Source: Edaphobacter sp. 12200R-103 (GTDB taxonomy: Bacteria; Acidobacteriota; Terriglobia; Terriglobales; Acidobacteriaceae). From it: DNA of 64,000 nucleotides. Numbering within the stretch: position 1 is the stretch's first letter; each line of letters starts with the position of its first letter. The translations under genes and the position numbers were made by a program. The notes below the pieces were generated by a model that ran no database searches, was not told where the DNA came from, and saw only the letters and a program-made list of their open reading frames with translations. The stretch spans positions 682,001 to 746,000 of the forward strand of contig NZ_CP048114.1 of the NCBI RefSeq assembly GCF_010093025.1, read 5' to 3'. Of this stretch, positions 37,564 through 46,082 are shown piece by piece.

Positions 37564-38286
37564 ATGGCCCCTGAATTGACGATTGTGATTCCGGCGAAGA
37601 ACGAAGCCGGGATGCTGCCCAGGTTGCTGAAGTCGCTCGAAAGACAGGATTATCCTGGGATGCCGGAGACCAGGGTGATTGTCGCGGACGCTGGTTCGAT
37701 CGATGGCACCGTTGAAGTCGCGCTCAGCTTTCGGGACCGCTTGTTGGTGGAGGTGATTGAGGGCGGGCTGCCATCGGTGGGAAGAAACGCCGGCGCGCGG
37801 CTGGCAACGACGCCGTATGTGTTGTTTCTGGACGCGGATGTGGAGCTTCCGGAGCCGACGCTGCTGCGGCGCGCTCTGTGGAGGATGAGGAGAAGGAAGC
37901 TGCACCTTGTAACCACCAGCATCGGATGCCGCGAAGGGAACCTGTTTGACGACCTGCTGTATGCGGGTAACAACTTCATGCAGCATCTCGGCTCGCTTCT
38001 GAAACCGTTTGCGACGGGGATGTTTATGCTCTTCGATCGCGAGGCATTCCATGCGCTGGGAGGCTTCAACGAGAAGGCGCTGTTCGCAGAAGACTACCTG
38101 CTTTCAAAGAGGGTAGCCCGCATACGGTTCCGGATTGTGCGCGGGAAGGTGCTGACGACCAATCGCAGATTTCAGAAGCTGGGTCATGGACGGATGGTAT
38201 GGATGTTCTTCAAGACCATGATGCACAGCTGGAACGACAAGTATTTTTTGCGGGATCAGGGGTACTGGGAGGAGTCGGAGGTTTAG
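37564..38286 (+). CDS. Family 2 glycosyltransferase
   Basis: A 240-residue GT-A enzyme without clear membrane helices except a possible C-terminal amphipathic patch. It has LTIVIPAKNEAGMLPRLLKS, VIVADAGSIDGT, the metal-binding LFLDADVELPEP, and the acceptor-side FATGMFMLFDREAFHALGGF with ALFAEDYLLSKR. The acceptor is unknown. The start at 37564 is preferred because GGAGGT lies just before it and the GT2 fold begins at residue 5; an in-frame ATG 93 nt upstream gives a poor extension. Confidence 0.85.
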   Translation: MAPELTIVIPAKNEAGMLPRLLKSLERQDYPGMPETRVIVADAGSIDGTVEVALSFRDRLLVEVIEGGLPSVGRNAGARLATTPYVLFLDADVELPEPTLLRRALWRMRRRKLHLVTTSIGCREGNLFDDLLYAGNNFMQHLGSLLKPFATGMFMLFDREAFHALGGFNEKALFAEDYLLSKRVARIRFRIVRGKVLTTNRRFQKLGHGRMVWMFFKTMMHSWNDKYFLRDQGYWEESEV

Positions 38287-38323
38287 GCTCTTTTTCGAAT
38301 TTCAGTGGCGGTAAGGGCGAGAT

Positions 38324-38356
38324 ACAGGGATTCTTCGCCTTCGGCTCAGAATGACG
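38324..38356. repeat. Copy of a dispersed short repeat (TTCTTCGCCTTCGGCTCAGAATGAC)
   Basis: Intergenic copy of the element that also occurs, diverged, at 20017-20045 and inside recQ (40381-40470). The core CTTCG-n-CTCAGAATGAC is typical of repeats scattered in acidobacterial genomes. Confidence 0.5.
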
Positions 38357-38376
38357 GCAAGGGGATTGATGTCGGT

Positions 38377-38910
38377 TCAGTCTTCCGGCTGGGTGAAGCC
38401 TGCTCTGGCGAGGAGAGCTCGGTCGAGCTCGATGAAGATGCCTTTGCCGCGGGCAAGCGTGGTTCCGTCGGAGGAGAGAATCTCCGCCCGATGGAAGAGC
38501 TTGCGGCCTTCGCGATGCAGGTGGTGGCTGGTGACGGTCAGGCTCTGGTAAAGCGGCACGGGACGAAGATAATCGATCTCCATGTGACGGGTGACGGCGA
38601 GCACGTTGAGGGGACGGTTGATCTTGCTCATGGCTTCGTCCAGAAGAGTAGCGATGATGCCGCCATGGACGTAGCCGGGCGGCCCTTCGTGCAGCCGGTC
38701 GAGTTGAAAGTGCGCGGTCGCTGTGGGATGCCCGGGCACGCTCGTATCGGTTGAAAAGACCAGATGCAGCCCCTGAGGGTTCTCCGGCCCGCAGCCGAAG
38801 CAGTGATTCGCACGCTCGTCTATGGTCGAACGGCCTTTTGTCGAGGCTGGAGCGTGGCGGCAGTCGTCGGGCATAGGCATCGATTGCGACAGTAGCATAT
38901 CGGACAGCAC
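38377..38910 (-). CDS. PaaI-type hotdog-fold thioesterase
   Basis: A 177-residue protein (or 167 if the ATG at 38880 is used). An N-terminal CFGCGPENPQGLHLVF segment is typical of the PaaI-like 4-hydroxybenzoyl-CoA-thioesterase-type group, and the hotdog core carries PGYVHGGIIATLLDEAMS with the catalytic Asp/Glu and His-Gly-Gly. It hydrolyses an acyl-CoA of unknown identity. It is divergent from the phosphatase-superfamily gene. Confidence 0.85.
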   Translation of the reverse strand: MLSDMLLSQSMPMPDDCRHAPASTKGRSTIDERANHCFGCGPENPQGLHLVFSTDTSVPGHPTATAHFQLDRLHEGPPGYVHGGIIATLLDEAMSKINRPLNVLAVTRHMEIDYLRPVPLYQSLTVTSHHLHREGRKLFHRAEILSSDGTTLARGKGIFIELDRALLARAGFTQPED

Positions 38911-38996
38911 GAAAACAGTTGCGATTGAGGGCTGGCCCTGGGGTGGAGTTCTCTGAGAGGATGGCGTGCGTGAGTTGTGGAAAGGAGTTTAGCGGC

Positions 38997-40100
38997 TTGT
39001 CGATGAGAACGATTGCCTTGGGATTGCTGCTTGGTGTGATGGGGATGGTGGGTGCGCAGGCGCAGCAGACGGACGATGCGCGAGTTGTCCTGGTGATGAC
39101 CGATGGGCTGCGATGGCAGGAGGTCTTTCGTGGAGCCGATGAGAGCCTGCTGACGGCGGAGCGTTATTTCGACAAGCGCGAGGTGAGCTCGTTGAGAGAG
39201 AAGTATCTGGCGGCTACACCGCAAGAGCGGCGGCAGAAGCTGATGCCGTTCCTTTGGAGCACGTTTATTCCGCAAGGGCAGATCTACGGTGATCGCGATG
39301 CGGGTTCGGATGCTTATGTGACCAATGGATTCAACTTCTCCTATCCGGGATACAGCGAGACGCTGACAGGTCACGGCGATCCAAGGATTGATTCGAACGA
39401 CGACAGGCCGAATCCAAACCTGACAGTTCTGGCGTGGCTGTCGAAGCAACCGGGATTTCAGGGAAAGGTTGCGGCTTTCGGGGCGTGGCATGTGATCGCG
39501 AATGCGGTCAATCCGGAAAAGTGCATTAGCTGCACGGTCAATGCGGGGTACGATCCGATGGCGATGTCGCCGATGACACGGGAGATGAAGCTCATCAACG
39601 ACATCAAGGCGAATTCGCCGCGCGTGTGGGAGGATGAGGCGTATGACGCTCCGGTGTTTGAGACGGCGCTGGAATTCATTCGGGTGAAGAAGCCGAGAGT
39701 CGTGTTTCTATCTCTGGGGGAAACGGATGAGTGGGCGCATGCAGGGAACTACGGCGAGTACCTGGAGTCGGCGCATCGTGTCGATGGATACATGAAGACC
39801 CTGTGGGATGAGTTGCAAGCAATGCCGGAGTACAAAGGAAAGACAACGATGATCTTTCTGGTGGACCACGGGCGCGGACCGGCTCCTGAGGAGTGGAGGT
39901 CGCATGGGCAGAAGGTTCCCGAGTCGAAGTACATCTTTATGGGTTTCATGGGGCGCGATGTGTCGACCCTTGGGGTGAGGAGCAAGGTGCCGCCCGTCAC
40001 CCAGAGCCAGGTGGCGGCTACGTTGGCGAAGTATCTTGGGCTCGATTGGAATGAGCAGGAGAAGCAGGCAGGGAGGCCGATTGCGGATGCAGTGAAGTAG
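38997..40100 (+). CDS. Alkaline-phosphatase-superfamily (type I phosphodiesterase-like) exported protein
   Basis: About 367 residues with a signal peptide (MRTIALGLLLGVMGMVGAQA). Metal ligands of the superfamily are visible: VVLVMTDGLRWQEVFRG near the mature N-terminus, YVTNGFNFSYPGYSETL containing the likely nucleophile, SLGETDEWAHAGN and FLVDHGRGPAPEEW. Members cleave phosphate or sulfate esters or phosphodiesters; the substrate is not deducible. AAAGGAG at 38981-38987 is 9 nt before an in-frame TTG (38997) and 15 nt before ATG 39003, so I favour the TTG; both give the same signal peptide. Confidence 0.82.
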   Translation: MSMRTIALGLLLGVMGMVGAQAQQTDDARVVLVMTDGLRWQEVFRGADESLLTAERYFDKREVSSLREKYLAATPQERRQKLMPFLWSTFIPQGQIYGDRDAGSDAYVTNGFNFSYPGYSETLTGHGDPRIDSNDDRPNPNLTVLAWLSKQPGFQGKVAAFGAWHVIANAVNPEKCISCTVNAGYDPMAMSPMTREMKLINDIKANSPRVWEDEAYDAPVFETALEFIRVKKPRVVFLSLGETDEWAHAGNYGEYLESAHRVDGYMKTLWDELQAMPEYKGKTTMIFLVDHGRGPAPEEWRSHGQKVPESKYIFMGFMGRDVSTLGVRSKVPPVTQSQVAATLAKYLGLDWNEQEKQAGRPIADAVK

Positions 40101-42602
40101 CTAGCTAGCGCAGATCTCAAGGATGCTGGCACCGAACTTTTCGGCCTTTTCGAGGCTGATGCCATCAACTTTTTTGAGATGTGCGAGGGTTCGAGGCTGC
40201 TCAAGCGCGATATTGCGCAGAGTGGAAGAGCCGAGGACGAAGAACTGGGGCATGCCGAGGCGCTCGGCCTCGGCGGTGCGCCAGTCCCGGAGACGAGTTT
40301 CGAGTGCCTGCTGGGCCGAGGTCAGGGTAGGTGGTTGTAGTTGCGCGGCAGCCGGAGGTGGTTTTTGAGGAGCCGATTCCGTGGCAATACGGGAAAGATG
40401 CGGGAGGTCCTCCCATTCTCCTTCGCTTAGGGCAGGTTCTACGCGGCTTTGATGCTTCGCTCGGAATGACACGTCTGCCGCAGGTGGAGTGGTATCCGAG
40501 TTTTCGTCTCGTCCATCTTGATTTCGGCATAGCGCGATGATCGCGGCACCGTAACGGTCCGCTTTTTCGGGGCCAATGCCGGAGACGTTCAGAAGTTCCT
40601 GGATCGTTTGGGGTTGTGCCTGGACGATGTTGAGGAGGACAGAATCTCCAAAAACGATGAAAGCGGGTTTGCCGGTCTTTGCGGCTTCGGCTTTGCGCCA
40701 GTCGCGGAACTGCTGCTCGAGGGTCTTCTGTGCGGGGGTGAGGGATGGAGAAGCAGATCTCTCTGCTCCGGCCCTTCGAGCCTCAGGTCGGGATGACGCT
40801 TCGGAAGTGGTGCGCCCCCGACGGTTTGTCGTTCGGTCGCGCTTCTTTGCGGGAGCTGCCGTGTGGTCATTGCCGGGGAGCAGGACGGCGAGATCGTCAT
40901 TGTGGTCGAGCGTGCGGCCTTCGTGGGTGAGCGATGCGCGCTTGAATGTGATGACGTTGCCTTCGGCGTTGGTGAAGGAATCGATGCTGAGGGTGAGGAA
41001 TCCGGCGCGTATGAGCGCGTTGAGGTAGATGTCGAATTGCTTGCGATCGATGCCGAGCGAAAGATCGCTGTGGAGCTTGCCGGTGGCTCGCGGGCTTGCT
41101 CCGTCGAGCGCTCCGAGGATGGCGCGGAGTTGGCGCTCTTCCTGCGGAGTGGGTGTGCGGAAGGTCTGCGCCGTGGCGCGTTCGGGCGAGCAGAAGTCGC
41201 AGTGGCCGCAGGGGCGCAGGCCGTCGGCGGTATCGCCGAAGTGCTGGATGAGGGCAGTCATGCGGCACTGCGGGGTTTCGGCGAAGCGCGCCATCAGGTC
41301 GATCTGCGAGCGACGGAAGGCGAGCTGCTGATCGTAGCCGGACTGCCAGGAACGGTTTTCTCCGGCGCGGAGATTGCCCGCAATATCGAAGGCGGCTGCG
41401 CCTTGGGCGACGAGTTTGTGTGCAGTGCGCTCGAAGGTCTCGAGGTCCATGCGGGTGATCTTGCGGAGATCGTCGGGGGCCTGGAAGTCGCCGGTGAGGA
41501 CGCGGGCGAGACGCGCTAATTCGGTGGGAGCGGGGTAGTCGCGCTCGAGGAAAAAGTGGTGCATCTTGCGGTCCGCAAAGGAATGAAGCAGGACGGTGCG
41601 CGAGGGAAGGCCGTCGCGACCGGCGCGTCCGATCTCCTGGTAGTAGGCTTCGACGGAGGCAGGAAGCGCGGTGTGGATGACGGTCCGGACATCAGGTTTG
41701 TCGATTCCCATGCCGAAGGCGATGGTGGCGACGACGATTTCAAGATTGCCTGAGAGGAAGTGGCGCTGCACGCGCTCCCGCGTGGCGGGGTCCAGGCCGG
41801 CGTGATAGGCGGCGGCACTGCCTCCGAGCTGTGACGCAAGCTCTTCTGCGGCTTTGCGTGACGGAGCATAGACGATGGCGGGGCGGTTCGCCGCGGACTT
41901 CAGCAGGTCGACAGCGAACTGGCTGCGTCGCGGCTTTGAGAGCTCGACCACTTCGATGGCGAGATTGTGGCGGCGGAAGCCGTGGATGAACAGCGCGGGA
42001 TTCTGGAGACGAAGCTGCGCCGCGATATCGCGCTGAACGGTTGGGGTTGCTGTGGCGGTGAGAGCGATGACCGGCGCGGGCCGCAGGGAAGGGAGGTACT
42101 CTCCGAGTGTGCGGTAATCGGGACGAAAATCATGACCCCATTGCGAGATGCAGTGCGCCTCATCGATGGCGATCAACGCAGGCTTTCGTTTGGCGAGCAT
42201 CTCGGGGAAGCCGGGAACACGCATGCGCTCCGGGGCGATGAAGAGAAACTGGAGGGTGCCGTCCAAATATTCACGGCATGCCTGACGAGACTGTTCGCGG
42301 GGAAGCCCGGAGTGAATCCGGGCGACGCGCAATCCAAGTGCGGAGAGCTTCGCAGCCTGATCGTCCATGAGGGCGATCAGGGGCGATATGACAAGCGCCG
42401 TGCCACCGCGGGCAATTGCGGGCAATTGATAGCAGAGAGACTTTCCAGCCCCGGTAGGCATGACAAGCAGGACATCACGGCCCTCCGTGGCAGCGCGGCA
42501 TACGGCTTCCTGATTGGCGCGGAAGCCGGAGAAGCCGAAAGTCCTGTGGAGGAGATCTGAGAGTACGTTTGAATCCATGTTGCCCTTGGGAAATCTTCGC
42601 AT
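40101..42602 (-). CDS. recQ: ATP-dependent DNA helicase RecQ with two HRDC domains
   Basis: An 833-residue superfamily 2 helicase: Walker A LLVMPTGAGKSLCYQLP, motif II IDEAHCISQWGHDFRPDY, motif VI QEIGRAGRDG, and the RQC zinc cluster (CRMTALIQHF...CGHCDFC). The C-terminus has two HRDC domains (residues about 615-695 and 755-833). The linkers before each HRDC contain sequence that looks like translated intergenic repeats: residues about 600-618 (40747-40800) and 711-740 (40381-40470). The start at 42602 is supported by AGGAGG 8 nt upstream; an internal Met at 42578 is less likely. It unwinds DNA 3'-5' in recombination and fork repair. Confidence 0.95.
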   Translation of the reverse strand: MRRFPKGNMDSNVLSDLLHRTFGFSGFRANQEAVCRAATEGRDVLLVMPTGAGKSLCYQLPAIARGGTALVISPLIALMDDQAAKLSALGLRVARIHSGLPREQSRQACREYLDGTLQFLFIAPERMRVPGFPEMLAKRKPALIAIDEAHCISQWGHDFRPDYRTLGEYLPSLRPAPVIALTATATPTVQRDIAAQLRLQNPALFIHGFRRHNLAIEVVELSKPRRSQFAVDLLKSAANRPAIVYAPSRKAAEELASQLGGSAAAYHAGLDPATRERVQRHFLSGNLEIVVATIAFGMGIDKPDVRTVIHTALPASVEAYYQEIGRAGRDGLPSRTVLLHSFADRKMHHFFLERDYPAPTELARLARVLTGDFQAPDDLRKITRMDLETFERTAHKLVAQGAAAFDIAGNLRAGENRSWQSGYDQQLAFRRSQIDLMARFAETPQCRMTALIQHFGDTADGLRPCGHCDFCSPERATAQTFRTPTPQEERQLRAILGALDGASPRATGKLHSDLSLGIDRKQFDIYLNALIRAGFLTLSIDSFTNAEGNVITFKRASLTHEGRTLDHNDDLAVLLPGNDHTAAPAKKRDRTTNRRGRTTSEASSRPEARRAGAERSASPSLTPAQKTLEQQFRDWRKAEAAKTGKPAFIVFGDSVLLNIVQAQPQTIQELLNVSGIGPEKADRYGAAIIALCRNQDGRDENSDTTPPAADVSFRAKHQSRVEPALSEGEWEDLPHLSRIATESAPQKPPPAAAQLQPPTLTSAQQALETRLRDWRTAEAERLGMPQFFVLGSSTLRNIALEQPRTLAHLKKVDGISLEKAEKFGASILEICAS
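40381..40470 (-). repeat. Dispersed repeat embedded in frame in recQ (second linker)
   Basis: The reverse strand reads GTCATTCCGAGCGAAGCATC, then CTAAGCGAAGGAGAATGGGA, text of the same style as intergenic repeats at 38324 and 20017. It encodes VSFRAKHQSRVEPALSEGEW within RecQ without breaking the frame. Confidence 0.6.
40747..40800 (-). repeat. Second repeat-like element in frame in recQ (first linker)
   Basis: The reverse strand reads GCGTCATCCCGACCTGAGGC, then GAAGGGCCGGAGCAGAGAG, a related CATCCCGACC-type repeat. It encodes ASSRPEARRAGAERSAS between the RQC region and the first HRDC domain. Confidence 0.5.
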
Positions 42603-42737
42603 ATTGTTTGCCTCCTCTGCGTCTTAAAGGCCGTCAGGGAATAAAAGGAGATACAGAATCCAATGGGATGGGGAGAGAATCTGAAAAGTATCCCCATTGT
42701 CGCGGAACCCGGAAGGAACCGGGAGAAGGAGCAGAGG

Positions 42738-43196
42738 ATGCTGTACGCAAGTGCAATGTCAGCCCTGGCGCTGTTGGTGATCGGAAGCATCGGGGGTGTG
42801 GCGTGGCGGATACGGTCTCGCCGCAGGCGTGAGATAGAGAAGTACCTGATCGATGCAGATGCGCTGCATGCGCTGCTGGACCCTGAGGCGAAGGTACTGG
42901 TCTTCGACGTTCGCCAGCCGCTGGATCTTCTGGCTCATTCGGAGATGATCCCAGGCGCAAAGCGAATCCCGCCGAAGGACCTTTTGGCAGATCCATCGCT
43001 GTTATCCGACACGGTGGACGCGGTTGTTTACTGCACCTGCGAGGGCCAGAAGACCAGTGTGGAGATTGTGCAGCGAGGCCTGTCGCTCGGCTTTCGCCGC
43101 CTGAAGGTGTTGCGTGGCGGGTTGAGCGCATGGAAGGCAAAGGGATACCCCGTTGTCCCTTACAAAGAGTCATTTCGTCTGGACACTGCTCTTTGA
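42738..43196 (+). CDS. Membrane-anchored rhodanese-domain protein
   Basis: A 152-residue protein: N-terminal membrane helix (MSALALLVIGSIGGVAWRI), a basic stop-transfer stretch (RSRRRREIEKY), then one rhodanese domain with VLVFDVRQPLDLLAHSEMIP and the active-site loop YCTCEGQKTS. The catalytic Cys is present, so sulfur transfer is possible. The GGLSAWKAKGYPV end is typical. By the positive-inside rule the domain is cytosolic. The start at 42738 lies just downstream of GGAGAAGGAG. It is divergent from recQ and co-directional with the methyltransferase gene. Confidence 0.88.
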   Translation: MLYASAMSALALLVIGSIGGVAWRIRSRRRREIEKYLIDADALHALLDPEAKVLVFDVRQPLDLLAHSEMIPGAKRIPPKDLLADPSLLSDTVDAVVYCTCEGQKTSVEIVQRGLSLGFRRLKVLRGGLSAWKAKGYPVVPYKESFRLDTAL

Positions 43197-43263
43197 CCGG
43201 GTAATCGGCATCGAATATTTATAGGGCTTTCCTGAACTGATCCGACGCAAGCAAAGGAGGCGG

Positions 43264-44601
43264 ATGGAGATGCCTACTGAAACGGAGTGTGACAGGGCCA
43301 GACGTTTTCAATCTCTTTTTGAGCGATATACGGGAGAGTCCTTTGCGATCCACCTTTGGGATGGATGGACGTGGAACTGGCCGGAGCGCGGCGAGCCGCG
43401 CTGCACGCTTATCTTCAAGAATCCAGCCGCACTGACTATGCTGATGGAAAAGCCCAGCGAGATTGCGATGGGAGAGGCGTATCTTGCGGGTGAGATCGAT
43501 CTCGAAGGAGATATATTCGCTGTCTTCGAAGTGGCGGGATATCTCTTTCACACACCCCAGGCGCGCCGCAAGCATGTTGTGGAGATGCTCTCCTTTATCG
43601 CTGCTGAGACGGTGAAGCGCTGGACGAAAGGCGGGCCGCACACACTGAGACGGGACCAGGAGGCGATCTCATACCATTACGATCAGCCCGCTGCGTTTTA
43701 CGCACCGTGGCTGGGAGAATCATGGGCATATTCCTGTGCTTACTTTGAGTCGCCCGACGACGACCTTACTGTCGCACAGACCAATAAGCTTTCCCTGATA
43801 TGCCGCAAGCTGCATCTGCAGCCAGGCGAACACTTCCTGGATATCGGCTGCGGATGGGGAAGCATGGTGCTCCATGCCGGGGCAAAGTTCAACGCATACG
43901 CCCAGGGAATCACGATCAGCAAAGAACAGGCGGAAGTTGCGCGCAGGAGGATCGAAAGAGCGCATTTAGACCAGAGCTGCAGGGTAGATCTGCTGGATTA
44001 TCGGCAGGCGCCGAAAAGGTTCGCTCCATTTGACAAGATCTCCAGCATTGGCATGTTTGAGCACGTGGGTGTGAAAAATCTTCGGCAGTACTTCGCCACG
44101 GTCTACCAGATGCTGAAGCCTGGAGGAGTATTTATGAACCATGGAATTGCGCGCGCGTCACGTGCAGGCAATGGATGGTTTGCCAGAGCGCTGATTTCGA
44201 TGCCAATGCTGAGGCGGGCGAGCAGTTCTTTATTTATCCAGAAGTATGTCTTCCCGGAGGGTGAGCTTGCGACCATCTCCGAAGCGTTGCGCAGCGCGGA
44301 AGCTGCAGGATTCGAAGTGCGCGATGTCGATAACCTTCGAGAGCACTATGAGCTGACATTGCGTGCCTGGGCACGCGGCCTGCAGGCGAATGCCCTGCAG
44401 GTTCGCCAGATGGTCTCAGAGGCGACGTATCGTACGTGGCTGCTCTACCTGGCCGGTTCGGCGGTTGAGTTTCATCGAGGCGATCTGATTGTCTACCAGA
44501 CGCTGCTGAGCCGGTCAAACCGGGGATACAGCGGGCTTCCTCTCACGCGCAGGGACTGGTATCAAAAGACTGCGGGCGAGAGGCGAGGGTTGGTTGCGTA
44601 G
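43264..44601 (+). CDS. Cyclopropane-fatty-acyl-phospholipid synthase family methyltransferase
   Basis: A 445-residue SAM-dependent enzyme acting on unsaturated acyl chains of membrane phospholipids. The N-terminal lipid-binding domain (residues about 1-130) is followed by HYDQPAAFYAPWLGESWAYS (CFA family signature), the SAM motif FLDIGCGWGSMVLHAG near residue 196, GITISKEQAEVAR, and ISSIGMFEHVGVKNLRQYF with the bicarbonate-site Glu. AAGGAGG lies directly before the ATG. The group also makes methyl-branched or cyclopropane lipids used for acid and stress tolerance. Confidence 0.92.
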   Translation: MEMPTETECDRARRFQSLFERYTGESFAIHLWDGWTWNWPERGEPRCTLIFKNPAALTMLMEKPSEIAMGEAYLAGEIDLEGDIFAVFEVAGYLFHTPQARRKHVVEMLSFIAAETVKRWTKGGPHTLRRDQEAISYHYDQPAAFYAPWLGESWAYSCAYFESPDDDLTVAQTNKLSLICRKLHLQPGEHFLDIGCGWGSMVLHAGAKFNAYAQGITISKEQAEVARRRIERAHLDQSCRVDLLDYRQAPKRFAPFDKISSIGMFEHVGVKNLRQYFATVYQMLKPGGVFMNHGIARASRAGNGWFARALISMPMLRRASSSLFIQKYVFPEGELATISEALRSAEAAGFEVRDVDNLREHYELTLRAWARGLQANALQVRQMVSEATYRTWLLYLAGSAVEFHRGDLIVYQTLLSRSNRGYSGLPLTRRDWYQKTAGERRGLVA

Positions 44602-44630
44602 GTACGGCAGTAGGCCAGGATAGTCTCTTA

Positions 44631-44701
44631 ATTTGCACGGAGGTGTCAGCCTGAGCCTAGCGCGCTAATGCGTAGTCGAAGGATGACACCTCCGTGCAAA
44701 T
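44631..44701. repeat. 18-bp perfect inverted repeat between convergent genes
   Basis: ATTTGCACGGAGGTGTCA (44631-44648) and its exact reverse complement (44684-44701) enclose a 35-nt loop containing GAGCCTAGCGCGCTAATGCG. It could act as a bidirectional terminator or be a palindromic repeat copy. Confidence 0.8.
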
Positions 44702-44727
44702 CGGATTCAGACGGTATCGATACACGC

Positions 44728-45981
44728 CTAGGGAATGACACTATTGAGCTGCGGATCTTCAGCCTGTGGTGAAACCGCCTGATCTTCCTTTTCGGAGAAG
44801 GTGAAGAGGAAGAAAAGCAGAACGAGCGCGGAGATGATGGTCGAGAAGATCCAGATGGCGCGCCAGTTGTAGGTTACTCCGGCCTGTGGTGTCGCGAGAG
44901 CGTAGTGCTCGACCACGAAGCCGGACAGCCATGAACCGACGAACATGCCCAGGCCATAGGTGATGAAGGTGATGAGTCCCTGAGCGGCGGCGCGCAGATC
45001 GGCGTGCGCCTTCTGGTCGATATAGATTTGCCCGGTCACGAAGAAGAAGTCGTAGCAGATTCCATGCAGCAGAATTCCTCCCCAGAACATCCACATGCCC
45101 GTGGTTGGGTTTCCGTAGGCGAAGAGAAGATAACGCAGCACCCAGGCTCCCATTCCTGCGACGAGCATGTACTTGACTCCCAGCCTGCGGAAGAACCAGG
45201 GGATGAGGATCATGCAGACGAGCTCGGACATCTGTCCGCCGGTCATCTTGCCGGCCGCGTTCTCGACGCCTACCTGGTTGAGGAAGAGATTCGTGAACGC
45301 ATAGTAGAACTGGAGCGGAATGCAGATGAAGAACGACGCCAGGACAAAGATGAGCATGGATCGCTCTTTGAGCAGCGAGATGGCCTCACGCGGGAAGATG
45401 TTCGTGAGCGAGAAGCGATCGTTGCGATTTCCGAGAGGCGGCGTATGCGGGAGCGTGAGGCTGTAGACCCCCAGCAGCAGGGAAGCGGCAGCGGCCAGCC
45501 GCATTGCGATGGCCGTGGCTTCAAGCCGAAGCGAGCCGATGACCAGTCCGGCGATGATCCAGCCGATGGAGCCGAGGACGCGGATTGCGCCGAACTCCTG
45601 CTTGGGATCGTTCATCTGTCGAAAGGCAAGGGAATTGGTGAGCGCCAGCGTGGGCATGAAGCAGAGGCAGTAGAGAAGAAGAAGGGTGTAGAAGGCTCCG
45701 AAGGAGGTCTGAGAAGCGGCCGCGAAGAGAAGGATACCTCCCACGATGTGGAGAAATGCGAGGACTTTCTGGGTCGCGAAGAGACGGTCAGCGATAAGGC
45801 CTACGAGGAAGGGAGCGATGATGGCGCCGACGGCGGTGGCGCCTGCAGCAAGGCCGATCTGCTGGCCGTTGAAGTGCAGGCCCGAGGCCAGCCATGTCCC
45901 AAGAGTGACGTACCAGGCTCCCCAGACGAAGTACTCGAGGAACATCATGGTGCTCAGCCGGAATCTCATCTGCAGCTTCAT
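44728..45981 (-). CDS. MFS transporter, nucleoside:H+ symporter-like
   Basis: A 417-residue protein with about 12 membrane helices. The start MKLQMRFRLSTMMFLEYFVW and GAWYVTLGTWL resemble the NupG/XapB nucleoside permease family, as do the cytosolic FRQMNDPKQEFGAIRVLGSI segment and the late ITYGLGMFVGSWLSG. In acidobacteria such proteins often accompany sugar genes, so the substrate may be a sugar or nucleoside (inference). The start at 45981 has AAGGA 9 nt upstream; longer in-frame sequence upstream is not membrane-like. It is third in a co-directional set with the cytochrome and quinoprotein, about 100 bp after the latter. Confidence 0.85.
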   Translation of the reverse strand: MKLQMRFRLSTMMFLEYFVWGAWYVTLGTWLASGLHFNGQQIGLAAGATAVGAIIAPFLVGLIADRLFATQKVLAFLHIVGGILLFAAASQTSFGAFYTLLLLYCLCFMPTLALTNSLAFRQMNDPKQEFGAIRVLGSIGWIIAGLVIGSLRLEATAIAMRLAAAASLLLGVYSLTLPHTPPLGNRNDRFSLTNIFPREAISLLKERSMLIFVLASFFICIPLQFYYAFTNLFLNQVGVENAAGKMTGGQMSELVCMILIPWFFRRLGVKYMLVAGMGAWVLRYLLFAYGNPTTGMWMFWGGILLHGICYDFFFVTGQIYIDQKAHADLRAAAQGLITFITYGLGMFVGSWLSGFVVEHYALATPQAGVTYNWRAIWIFSTIISALVLLFFLFTFSEKEDQAVSPQAEDPQLNSVIP

Positions 45982-46082
45982 TGCTAAAAGTCCTTCCTTC
46001 ACAGAGCTTGTGAATCTCCATGAGGGGTAGACTGCACGGAAGCAATCCTCTCCCTCACCGAATGAGTGTATTCGGTTTGAAG

